A stretch of DNA of 7,835 nucleotides, from the NCBI GenBank assembly GCA_038232215.1, contig JBBSIG010000119.1, positions 1 through 7,835 on the forward strand. Direction: 5' to 3'. The DNA is from JBBSIG01 sp038232215 (lineage in GTDB: Bacteria > Actinomycetota > Thermoleophilia > Gaiellales > Gaiellaceae). The notes under the pieces are model-generated. The model searched no databases. It saw only the letters and a list, made by a program, of their open reading frames with translations, and was not told where the DNA came from. A program made the position numbers and the translations under genes. How positions within the stretch are numbered: the first letter of the stretch is position 1; every line of letters starts with the position of its first letter. Below are positions 1 to 5,941 of the stretch, in pieces.

Positions 1-1299
1 CCCCTCGGGCACGAGCTGCTCGACGTCCTCGACGTCTCCCTGGAAGTAGCGGTCCTTCGAGAAGCCGCGGGCGCGCATCGCTCCGAGCGAGCCCATGCCG
101 CGGTACTCCTTGAAGCGCTCGCCGTGCTGCAGGATCACCTCTCCGGGACTCTCGTCCACGCCGGCGAGAAGCGAGCCGGCCATGATGGAGTCGGCCCCGG
201 CCGCGATCGCCTTGGCGACGTCGCCCGAGGAAGTGATACCTCCGTCGGCGATCACCGGCACGCCGTGCTGGGCCACCGCCTCGGCGCAGTCGTGGACGGC
301 GGTGACCTGTGGAACCCCGACTCCCGCGACGACCCGGGTCGTGCAGATCGTGCCCGGCCCCACCCCGACCTTGACGGCGTCTGCGCCGGCCTCGACGAGC
401 GCCTGCGCCGCTTCGCCCGTCGCGATGTTGCCGGCGATCAGCTCCACGTCGAAACGCGACCTGATCCGGCGGACCATCTCGGCGACTGCCACGGAGTGCC
501 CGTGCGCCGTGTCCACGACGAGCACGTCGGCGCCTGCTTCGACGAGCGCTCCAGCGCGTCTGAAGGCGTCCGCCCCCACGCCGACCGCGGCGCCAACCCG
601 CAGACGTCCCTGCTCGTCCTTCGTCGCGAGCGGGAACTCGATTCGCTTCTGGAGATCCTTGACCGTGATCAGTCCCCTCAGCCTGCCCGCCGCGTCGACG
701 ACCGGCAGCTTCTCGATCTTGTTCCGGTGCAGGATCTCCCGAGCCTCGGCGAGCGTCGTCCCGACGGGGGCGGTCACGAGGCCCGAGCTCGTCATGAGAC
801 TCGCCACCGGTTGCCGCGTATCGCTCTCGAAGCGCAGGTCCCGGTTCGTGAGGATGCCGACCAGCCGCTCCCCGTCGTCGACGATCGGAACACCGGAGAT
901 CTGAAGCCGCGACATCAGGGCAAGAGCGTCCGCGACGAGGTCGCCGGGACGCAGGGTGACCGGCTCCACGATCGTCCCGGACTCCGAGCGCTTGACCTTG
1001 TCGACCTCGGCCACCTGCTCCTCGATCGAGAGATTGCGGTGCACGACGCCGAGCCCGCCCGCCCGCGCGAGCGCGATCGCGAGCCGAGCCTCCGTCACCG
1101 TGTCCATCGCAGCGGAGACGATCGGGATCGCCAGCTCGATCCGGCGCGTCAGCCGGGTGGCCGTGGAGACGTCGTTCGGGAGGACATGCGACTCGGCGGG
1201 CACGAGCAGCACGTCGTCGAACGTGAGTCCTTCCTTCGCAAACTTGCTCTCGAGCTCGAGCAGGCGGCCGATCTCAGCGCGTCCCAGCTCGAGGCTCAT
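1..1299 (-). CDS. guaB: IMP dehydrogenase, 3' end cut by window edge
   Basis: Cytosolic enzyme that oxidises IMP to XMP with NAD+, the committing step of guanine nucleotide synthesis. 433 residues are visible, starting MSLELGRAEI; the reading frame is open to the window edge and roughly the last 50 residues of a normal protein of about 490 are missing. The N-terminal signature GLTFDDVLLVPAES is at 24-37. A pair of CBS domains occupies about 110-220, inserted in the TIM barrel as usual. The catalytic loop GVGPGTICTTRVVAGVGVPQ (312-331) carries the nucleophile Cys319. ADGGI (351-355) binds the IMP phosphate, and YRGMGSLGAM (399-408) begins the flap. The sequence ends within the family motif LVPEG. 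The ATG has no clear ribosome binding site, but a TAGCGT box lies 6 bases before it, so the transcript may be leaderless. It follows the PfkB-type gene by 34 bases and could also be read through from it. Identification is firm. Confidence 0.97.
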   Translation of the reverse strand, partial: MSLELGRAEIGRLLELESKFAKEGLTFDDVLLVPAESHVLPNDVSTATRLTRRIELAIPIVSAAMDTVTEARLAIALARAGGLGVVHRNLSIEEQVAEVDKVKRSESGTIVEPVTLRPGDLVADALALMSRLQISGVPIVDDGERLVGILTNRDLRFESDTRQPVASLMTSSGLVTAPVGTTLAEAREILHRNKIEKLPVVDAAGRLRGLITVKDLQKRIEFPLATKDEQGRLRVGAAVGVGADAFRRAGALVEAGADVLVVDTAHGHSVAVAEMVRRIRSRFDVELIAGNIATGEAAQALVEAGADAVKVGVGPGTICTTRVVAGVGVPQVTAVHDCAEAVAQHGVPVIADGGITSSGDVAKAIAAGADSIMAGSLLAGVDESPGEVILQHGERFKEYRGMGSLGAMRARGFSKDRYFQGDVEDVEQLVPEG

Positions 1300-1305
1300 C
1301 GGAAC

Positions 1306-1311
1306 ACGCTA
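1306..1311 (-). promoter_or_regulatory. candidate -10 box of guaB (leaderless)
   Basis: The minus strand reads TAGCGT, then six bases (GTTCCG), then the guaB ATG. This fits the actinobacterial TAnnnT -10 pattern and would place the RNA start at or next to the A of the start codon. No convincing -35 hexamer is visible upstream. It is supported by similar boxes before the roadblock gene and pyrF, but remains a sequence guess. Confidence 0.4.
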
Positions 1312-1333
1312 GCACCGCCGGCCGACGACGCCT

Positions 1334-2293
1334 TCACGACTCGGAGACGAGAGGCTCCAGCTCCTCGAGCTCGACACCGCCGCCCAGGCGGCCTCCCTCG
1401 CGCGGGTCGAACTGTCCGGCGCCGAGCTCGAGCGTCGACGCCGCGGCGGCGCCGACCGCGCTGCGGAGCGCCTCGTCGAGCGACCTCTTGGACAGACGTG
1501 CGGCGACGAAACCCGCGAGCAGCACGTCGCCCGCGCCGACCGCCGAGAGCGGGTCGATCTTGGGAGCCGACGCGTGGAAGTAGCGCGGCTCCCGCTCCTC
1601 GCGGAGACGCGCGAAACACCCCGACTCCTGGCTGATCAGCACGTTGCGGGCGCCGAGCTCGGCAATGTCGTCGAGCGCCATCATGAAGTCCTCATGGTCG
1701 TGGAACTCCTGCCCCACGAGCCCCTCGGCCTCGCGCTGGTTCGGCGAGACGAGGTTGGGGCCGGCCTCGGTGCCGAGACGGAGTGGCTCGCCCTCCGAGT
1801 CGAGCACGGTCACGACGTGACGCCGATTGAGATCGCGGATCGCCTCGGCGTAGAAGTCCGGCGCGACTCCACGCGGAAGCGACCCGGCGAAGACGACGGA
1901 ATCGGCGCCGCGGGAGAGGTAGTGGATCTTCTCGAGCAGCAGCTCGAGCTCCTCCGGCTCGACGTGGGGGCCCCACTCGTTGATCTCCGTGTATGTCCCG
2001 CCCGTCGAGTCGACGACGGCGGTCGTCGTCCGCGAGTCGTCGGCGATGCGCACGAAGTCGTTCAGGATCGCCTCGTTCGTCAGCTCCTCGACGATGCGCA
2101 CACCCGTGCTGCCGCCCGCGAGACCGGTTGCGACGACAGGGACCTCGAGACGCTTGAGAGCGCGCGCGATGGTGACGCCCTTCCCGCCCGCGAGCGTCAA
2201 TCCGTGACTCGCGCGATGGCGCTGCCCGCGCTGGAAGTTCGGCACGGTCAGCGTGCGGTCGATCGCCGCGTTCAGCGTCACGGTGACGATCAC
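1334..2293 (-). CDS. PfkB-family sugar/sugar-phosphate kinase (1-phosphofructokinase-like)
   Basis: 319-residue ribokinase-fold kinase that transfers phosphate from ATP to a sugar or sugar phosphate. It resembles the 1-phosphofructokinase/tagatose-6-phosphate kinase branch: it opens MIVTVTLNAAIDRT, has the substrate-lid motif YTEINEWGP (101-109; FruK-type enzymes have INEPGP), GSLPRG (137-142), NxxE at 185-188, and the C-terminal anion-hole motif AVGAGD (251-256) with Asp256 as the expected catalytic base. Motif 1 reads AGGKGVTIARAL (35-46); most family members have Asn where this has Thr41. The start is a GTG that overlaps the carboxypeptidase stop as GTGA, implying translational coupling. 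No fructose PTS gene is visible nearby, so the substrate cannot be assigned. The kinase family is sure; the exact reaction is not. Confidence 0.9.
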   Translation of the reverse strand: MIVTVTLNAAIDRTLTVPNFQRGQRHRASHGLTLAGGKGVTIARALKRLEVPVVATGLAGGSTGVRIVEELTNEAILNDFVRIADDSRTTTAVVDSTGGTYTEINEWGPHVEPEELELLLEKIHYLSRGADSVVFAGSLPRGVAPDFYAEAIRDLNRRHVVTVLDSEGEPLRLGTEAGPNLVSPNQREAEGLVGQEFHDHEDFMMALDDIAELGARNVLISQESGCFARLREEREPRYFHASAPKIDPLSAVGAGDVLLAGFVAARLSKRSLDEALRSAVGAAAASTLELGAGQFDPREGGRLGGGVELEELEPLVSES

Positions 2294-3417
2294 GACACGA
2301 GTCCGATCAGGTGGTGGGCGGTGCGCCCGGCATACCAGGCGACGCGCTTCCGCATCCCCGGCGTCGCCACCGCGCGGGCGGCGACAAGCGGTCGCTCGCC
2401 GATCATGCGTCCACGTGCGTAGACGCGCACGACGCCGAGCCGCTGGCCCCGGCGAACCGGGAGCCTGACCACGTCCGGGGCGACGACGCGCTCGGTCACG
2501 GTGCTATCCACCCGCACCGCGCTCAGCAACGGGGCGCGCGCGAGCAGCGGCAGCCGCGCGAGCCCCCATCCCGTCTCAGCTCGCGCATACACGCGGTGCC
2601 TCTCGACCACCGGCACGAGGCGGTAGCGATCGAGCCCCCAGCTGAGCAGAGCAGCGAGATCGCGGTTTCGCTGCGCGCGCGACGGGCTGCCGAGGAGCGT
2701 CGCGTAGATCGTGTAGCCCCGTCCCTGGACGGCAGCGACCTGGCACCAGCCGGCCGCGGAGGTGTGACCCGTCTTTACCCCGAGGAGGCTCGGAAAGGTT
2801 GCGAGCAGATCGTTCCACGTGTGCAGGGTCCGACCCCCCGAGATGCGCGCGGTCGACCGGCGGACGATCGCGCGCACGAGCGGCCGGTGCATCAGCACGC
2901 GGGCGAGCAGCGTGACGTCGCGCGCGCTCGAGACGTGCCCGAAGGCGTCGAGGCCGTCGGGGCGGACGAAGTGCGTCTCGCGCAGACCGAGCTCGCGTGC
3001 GCGTCGGTTCATGAGCGCCACGAAGACGGCCCGGTTGCCGCCGCCCACGTGGTCGGCGAGCGCGTCCGCTGCGTCGTTGGCGCTCTGGATCAACGCCGCC
3101 TCGACGAGCTCTCGCACCGATAGCCGCTCGCCCACGCGCAGACGGATGCTCGACTCCCCGACTGACGCGGCGGCCGCAGTCACGGTGACGACGTCGGTCG
3201 GCTTCGCGCGCTCGAGCGTCACGAGCACCGTCATCAGCTTCGTGATGCTCGCGATCGGGACGCTCCGGCGTGCGGCTCGCCCGGCGAGCACCTCACCCGT
3301 CGCCGCGTTCTCGACCACGTACGCGCGCGCCGTCACGCCGGGCGGCGCGGCCTGCGCAGGGGCCGCGACGGCGAGAGCGACGGCGACCGCGGCCAGCCGG
3401 AGCTTCACGGGCCCCAC
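2290..3417 (-). CDS. D-alanyl-D-alanine carboxypeptidase (peptidase S11, PBP5 type)
   Basis: Exported serine peptidase that trims the terminal D-Ala from peptidoglycan pentapeptides, limiting cross-linking. 375 residues. A signal peptide covers about 1-23, with a likely cut after AQA (21-23). The penicillin-binding motifs are all present and in order: SITK (57-60, nucleophile Ser57), SAN (112-114) and KTGHT (215-219). From about 250 a beta-rich region matches the PBP5 C-terminal domain, and the last 20 or so residues (RKRVAWYAGRTAHHLIGLVS) could form the amphipathic membrane-surface helix typical of the family. The start is GTG at 3417, one base after the LysM gene's TAG; a second in-frame GTG at 3408 would shorten the signal peptide by three residues only. 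It sits between a LysM protein and a sugar kinase in a coupled set. Family certain; which cell-wall process it serves is not visible. Confidence 0.95.
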   Translation of the reverse strand: MGPVKLRLAAVAVALAVAAPAQAAPPGVTARAYVVENAATGEVLAGRAARRSVPIASITKLMTVLVTLERAKPTDVVTVTAAAASVGESSIRLRVGERLSVRELVEAALIQSANDAADALADHVGGGNRAVFVALMNRRARELGLRETHFVRPDGLDAFGHVSSARDVTLLARVLMHRPLVRAIVRRSTARISGGRTLHTWNDLLATFPSLLGVKTGHTSAAGWCQVAAVQGRGYTIYATLLGSPSRAQRNRDLAALLSWGLDRYRLVPVVERHRVYARAETGWGLARLPLLARAPLLSAVRVDSTVTERVVAPDVVRLPVRRGQRLGVVRVYARGRMIGERPLVAARAVATPGMRKRVAWYAGRTAHHLIGLVS

Positions 3418-3418
3418 G

Positions 3419-3769
3419 CTACCGGACGCGGATGCGCTGCCCCACCTGGAGCATCGTGGAGTCGACGCCCGGGTTCAGCACCCGCAGGCGCTCGACGGTC
3501 GTGCTCGTCTTGCCGGCCACGATCTCGAACGTGTCGCCGGCGACGATGGTGTAGAAGCGCCTCGCTCTGCGCGGCTTGCTCCGCCGCTCGGCGGTCGACG
3601 TCGTCGGTTCCACGGTGGCCGCGGTCGCCGTCCTGGCGATCGTCGGAGCGGTCGTCGTCGTCCGGGCCGGCTCGCGCTGGAGACCCGCCCGGACGAGGAG
3701 CACGGCCACCGTGACGGCGGCGAGAAAGGCCGCAGGCGCGCCCAGTCGCGCGAGCCCGCGGCGGCTCAC
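3419..3769 (-). CDS. membrane-anchored LysM domain protein
   Basis: Small envelope protein of 116 residues. A hydrophobic helix at about 11-27 follows a basic N-terminus (SRRGLAR), so it is either an uncleaved anchor or a signal peptide. A Thr/Ala-rich linker (about 37-60) follows, then a basic patch (RRSKPRRARR, 62-71) and one LysM domain to the end (72-116, YTIVAGDTFEIVAGK then LRVLNPGVDSTMLQVGQRIRV). LysM binds N-acetylglucosamine-containing glycans, so it probably holds on to peptidoglycan; no catalytic domain is present. I chose the GTG at 3769 because it overlaps the pyrF stop as GTGA. An earlier in-frame GTG at 3787 would add six residues (GRLGLV after the start) and overlap pyrF by 22 bases. 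It lies one base from the carboxypeptidase start, suggesting joint cell-wall function. Confidence 0.88.
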   Translation of the reverse strand: MSRRGLARLGAPAAFLAAVTVAVLLVRAGLQREPARTTTTAPTIARTATAATVEPTTSTAERRSKPRRARRFYTIVAGDTFEIVAGKTSTTVERLRVLNPGVDSTMLQVGQRIRVR

Positions 3770-4695
3770 CAGCCCGAGACGGCCCACACCTCGCGCGCGA
3801 GCCTCGCTGCCTCGGCGCCCGCGGCCGTGCGCCAGTCGGCACCCGAGCCGCGAAAGGCATAGATGACCGCGCGGGAGGCGGACACGAGCGCGCTCGCCGG
3901 ACCGCTGGTGAAGGCACGCGCGACGTCCGCCGGAGTCGCTCCCTGCGCGCCGACCCCGAGGAGCAGGAGAATCGAGGCAGGCAGCAGCCGCCGGGCCTCG
4001 CCGATCGCCCGCGGATAGGTCGCCCCGACGACCGCGCCCACGCTCGAGAGCCCGCCCTCCCCGAGGATGTCCTCACCCCACTCGCGCACGAGGAGAGCCA
4101 CCTGCTGCCATAGAGGGCGGCCGTTCGAGAGCACCAGGTCCTGCACGTCCACGCCGCCGGGGTTCGACGTCTTGACCAGGCAGAAGAGACCAGCGTCGTG
4201 TCGCCTGCAGGCGAGCAGGAAGGGCTCGAGCGAGTCGCGGCCGAGGTAGGGGCTGACCGTCATCGAGTCCGCGAGCGGGCGTCCGTCCTCGCCCGGCTCG
4301 AGGAAGGCGGCTGCATACGCGCGAGCCGTAGAGCCGATGTCGCCGCGCTTGGCGTCGGCGATCACGAGCAGCCCGGCTCCCCTCGCGTAGGCACAGACCT
4401 CCTCGAGAGCCCGGATCCCGTGCGCGCCGAGCGCCTCGAAGAAGGCGAGCTGGGGCTTCACCCCCAGGGCGTGCGGCGCCACCGCGTCGACGATCCCGCA
4501 GCAGAACCGAGCGTAGGCGTCGGCGGCCTGGGCCCGGCCGAGGTGGGCGTCACCGCGAACCTCGACCGGCAGGAGGTCGAGCTGCGGATCGAGCCCGACC
4601 ACGAGCTGACTCCGCTTCAGCTCCACCGCCTCGGCGACGCGGTCGGCGAACGGCGCCCTCGTGAGCGAGGCATTCGCTTGGGCGTCCCGGGCCAC
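3766..4695 (-). CDS. pyrF: orotidine 5'-phosphate decarboxylase (type 2)
   Basis: Cytosolic enzyme that decarboxylates OMP to UMP, the last step of pyrimidine synthesis. From the GTG at 4695 it has 309 residues, normal for the longer type 2 subfamily. LVVGLDPQLDLLP (31-43) starts the barrel; the catalytic Asp-Lys-Asp set is in DAKRGDIGSTA (114-124: Asp114, Lys116, Asp119); MTVSPYLG (145-152), VKTSNPGG (174-181) and GVGAQG (247-252) are further conserved loops. The frame stays open upstream to 4830, but that extension is low-complexity Arg/Ala sequence running through the HU terminator hairpin, so I reject it. TAAGCT, eight bases before the GTG, may be its -10 box. It heads a coupled set with the LysM, carboxypeptidase and kinase genes. 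The enzyme call is firm and the start is likely. Confidence 0.95.
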   Translation of the reverse strand: MARDAQANASLTRAPFADRVAEAVELKRSQLVVGLDPQLDLLPVEVRGDAHLGRAQAADAYARFCCGIVDAVAPHALGVKPQLAFFEALGAHGIRALEEVCAYARGAGLLVIADAKRGDIGSTARAYAAAFLEPGEDGRPLADSMTVSPYLGRDSLEPFLLACRRHDAGLFCLVKTSNPGGVDVQDLVLSNGRPLWQQVALLVREWGEDILGEGGLSSVGAVVGATYPRAIGEARRLLPASILLLLGVGAQGATPADVARAFTSGPASALVSASRAVIYAFRGSGADWRTAAGAEAARLAREVWAVSGW

Positions 4696-4703
4696 CTTCG
4701 CAG

Positions 4704-4709
4704 AGCTTA
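4704..4709 (-). promoter_or_regulatory. candidate -10 box of the pyrF set (leaderless or near-leaderless)
   Basis: The minus strand reads TAAGCT, then eight bases (CTGCGAAG), then the pyrF GTG. It lies after the HU terminator hairpin, where a new promoter is needed for pyrF and the genes behind it. No clear -35 is seen. An AAGG stretch touching the GTG is too close to act as a normal ribosome binding site. Confidence 0.35.
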
Positions 4710-4740
4710 CGGGCCCACGCCCGCCGAGGGGTCCGAGAAG

Positions 4741-4769
4741 CCCGAGGGCCGCGTATCGCGGCCCTCGGG
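4741..4769 (-). terminator. hairpin terminator after the HU gene
   Basis: A perfect 13-bp inverted repeat, CCCGAGGGCCGCG on one side and its exact complement on the other, with a 3-base loop (TAT on the plus strand, ATA in the RNA). It starts about 60 bases after the HU stop. There is no T tract after it on the minus strand (CTTCTCGGACC follows), so it would be a GC-rich, U-poor terminator of the kind common in high-GC actinobacteria, or an mRNA-stabilising stem. It separates the HU unit from the pyrF set. Confidence 0.75.
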
Positions 4770-4830
4770 GACGTCTCGCGAGTAGCGTCCGTGCTGCCGC
4801 CGTCGAGGCGCGCCGGGCGCTCCTCGACAC

Positions 4831-5112
4831 CTAGCTCCCGCGAACGGCCGCCTTCAGCTGGCTGCCGGCGGAGAAGCGCGGCACCGTCGCCGCCGCGATA
4901 TGCACCTTCTGCCCGGGGTTGCGCGGGTTGACGCCCTCACGGGCCGCCCGCTTCTGCGTCGTGAACTTTCCGAACCCGGTGAAGGCCACGTCCTCGCCCT
5001 TCTTGAGCGTGTCGGTGATCACCTCGAGAAAGGCGTCGACCGCCTTTCCCGCATCGCGCCTCGAGAGGTCGCTCCTGGACGAGATCTGCTCGACGAACTC
5101 CTGTTTGGTCAC
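4831..5112 (-). CDS. hup: HU-family DNA-binding protein
   Basis: Small basic histone-like protein that bends and packs DNA as a dimer. 93 residues, the standard length for a tail-less HU. It starts (V/M)TKQEFVEQI, typical of the N-terminal helix; the core GFGKF is at 46-50; the DNA-gripping arm runs over about 53-76 with the RAAREGVNPRNPGQKV stretch, including the intercalating proline at 63; it ends with VPRFSAGSQLKAAV. It lacks the long Lys/Ala-rich tail seen in mycobacterial and some streptomycete HU proteins. The GTG at 5112 was chosen because GGGAGAGG lies just before it and the residues upstream do not match HU. It seems to be its own transcription unit: promoter in the pyrE-hup gap and a hairpin behind. 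Identification is firm. Confidence 0.96.
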   Translation of the reverse strand: MTKQEFVEQISSRSDLSRRDAGKAVDAFLEVITDTLKKGEDVAFTGFGKFTTQKRAAREGVNPRNPGQKVHIAAATVPRFSAGSQLKAAVRGS

Positions 5113-5115
5113 GTA

Positions 5116-5123
5116 CCTCTCCC
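5116..5123 (-). promoter_or_regulatory. ribosome binding site of the HU gene
   Basis: The minus strand reads GGGAGAGG, three bases before the GTG at 5112 (the inner GGAG is about eight bases away). It is the strongest Shine-Dalgarno sequence in the window that sits at normal spacing, fits a highly expressed protein, and decides the start over the longer frame beginning at 5181. Confidence 0.8.
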
Positions 5124-5152
5124 TCTGTTGACGATCGAACCCACGGCGGAGG

Positions 5153-5181
5153 AGCCTAACAGGGTGATCGGACTGGCTCAA
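5153..5181 (-). promoter_or_regulatory. candidate promoter of the HU gene
   Basis: On the minus strand TTGAGC (5181-5176) and TAGGCT (5158-5153) are 17 bases apart, close to the housekeeping sigma pattern TTGACA-17-TAnnnT. The -35 overlaps the pyrE stop codon. The RNA start would fall near 5146, giving a leader of about 35 bases that contains the ribosome binding site. Confidence 0.5.
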
Positions 5182-5735
5182 CCATGCGGGTTTGCGGCAC
5201 TTTTTCCGGCCGCGAGCACCTCTGCAGCCCCAAACAGTGGCCGCAAGGCGACCGCGTGGCGGGCAAGCGCGTCCACACCGCCCTCCTCCCGATCCACGAC
5301 GCAGACGGCGGTGCGACAGACGAGGCCGGCCTCCCGGAGGGCCCCGACGGCGTCGAGCAGCGCTCCCCCGGACGTGACGACGTCCTCGACGAGACAGACG
5401 GTCTCGCCGGGCTCGAACTCGCCCTCGAGGCGCCGGCCGGTGCCATAGTCCTTGGCGGCCTTGCGGACGATCAGGAACGGCAGCCCCGACGCGAGCGAGC
5501 CCGCCGCGGCGAGGGCGACCGCTCCGAGCTCGGGCCCCGCCAGCCGGACGGCGTCGGGCTCGTGCGTCGCCACGGCCGCGGCGATCCGCTCGCCGAGCGC
5601 CCCCAGCAGCTCCGGCCGCGTCTCGAAGCGATACTTGTCGAGGTAGTAGCGGGAGCGCCGGCCCGAGCGGAGGACGAAATCGCCCTCGAGGTACGCGTGC
5701 TCGCGGAGCTTTGCCCGGAGCTCGTCCGTCGTCAT
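5178..5735 (-). CDS. pyrE: orotate phosphoribosyltransferase
   Basis: Cytosolic enzyme joining orotate to PRPP to give OMP, the substrate of PyrF encoded nearby. 185 residues. LRSGRRSRYYLDKY (22-35) is the orotate-side motif; AGPELGAVALAAA (66-78) is a core strand and loop; RKAAKDYGTGRRLEG (91-105) is the mobile catalytic loop with its conserved Lys/Arg residues; VCLVEDVVTSGGALLDAV (113-130) is the PRPP-binding loop. The ATG at 5735 overlaps the stop of the small membrane protein as ATGA; a longer frame to 5912 exists but is Arg/Pro-rich and antisense-like in composition, so it is rejected. There is no good ribosome binding site, and a GC-only hairpin abuts the start, so translation is probably coupled to the gene before it. 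Identification is firm. Confidence 0.96.
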   Translation of the reverse strand: MTTDELRAKLREHAYLEGDFVLRSGRRSRYYLDKYRFETRPELLGALGERIAAAVATHEPDAVRLAGPELGAVALAAAGSLASGLPFLIVRKAAKDYGTGRRLEGEFEPGETVCLVEDVVTSGGALLDAVGALREAGLVCRTAVCVVDREEGGVDALARHAVALRPLFGAAEVLAAGKSAANPHG

Positions 5736-5941
5736 CCGCCCGAGCGGGCGGAGCGAAGCGCCTCCCGGCCGAGCGAGAGCAGGGCAGTGGCCCCCGAAGC
5801 GCCCTCTTCCAGCGAGACCATGGAGCCGTCGTCGTAGTACAGGTCGACGCGCTCGCGCCGGCGGGCAGAGCCGCGGCGGACGAGCGAGAGCGCGGCGAGC
5901 GCGGCCCCGCACAGCGAGAGCAGCACGAGGAGCCTACGCAT
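5732..5941 (-). CDS. small one-helix membrane protein, unknown function
   Basis: I do not recognise this 69-residue protein. It begins MRRLLVLLSLCGAALAALSLV, a single hydrophobic helix (about 4-21) after a short basic end. A basic stretch (RRGSARRRERV, 22-32) follows, then the polar segment DLYYDDGSMVSLEEGASGATALLSLGREALRSARSGG, which looks like a short beta hairpin and a helix. By the positive-inside rule both flanks are basic, so topology is unclear. The ATG at 5941 is preceded by GGGG at about five bases and overlaps the stop of the roadblock gene by eight bases; an ATG six bases earlier (5947) is possible. It ends inside the pyrE start codon (ATGA). Codon use and position between two coupled genes support it as real. 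It may pair with the Roadblock protein at the membrane, which is inference. Confidence 0.75.
   Translation of the reverse strand: MRRLLVLLSLCGAALAALSLVRRGSARRRERVDLYYDDGSMVSLEEGASGATALLSLGREALRSARSGG
5736..5751 (-). promoter_or_regulatory. GC-only hairpin directly before the pyrE start
   Basis: CCGCCC-GAGC-GGGCGG on the plus strand is a perfect 6-bp stem with a 4-base loop. In the RNA its 3' arm (GGGCGG) touches the pyrE ATG, and the same bases encode the last residues (ARSGG) of the small membrane protein. A ribosome finishing that gene would open the stem, so it could enforce coupled translation of pyrE. It might also be incidental to GC-rich coding sequence. Confidence 0.45.

Noticed and set aside
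1246..1296. Short repeated GAGCTCGAG-like stretches near the guaB start
   Set aside because: They encode the Leu-Glu-rich N-terminal helix of the protein and are explained by codon use.
124..1635. Long plus-strand open frames over guaB and the kinase
   Set aside because: They are antisense to firmly identified genes, Arg/Pro/Ala-rich, and match no family; they are expected by chance in GC-rich DNA.
3405..4076. Minus-strand frame of 223 codons across pyrF and the LysM gene
   Set aside because: It is an Arg/Gly/Pro-rich shadow in another frame of two well-supported genes.
5113..5181. N-terminal extension of the HU protein
   Set aside because: HU proteins begin at the (V/M)TKQEFV helix, and a strong ribosome binding site precedes the GTG at 5112.
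5736..5912. N-terminal extension of pyrE
   Set aside because: The residues are Arg/Pro-rich, unlike the family, and overlap the small membrane protein; the ATG at 5735 with ATGA overlap gives a normal protein.
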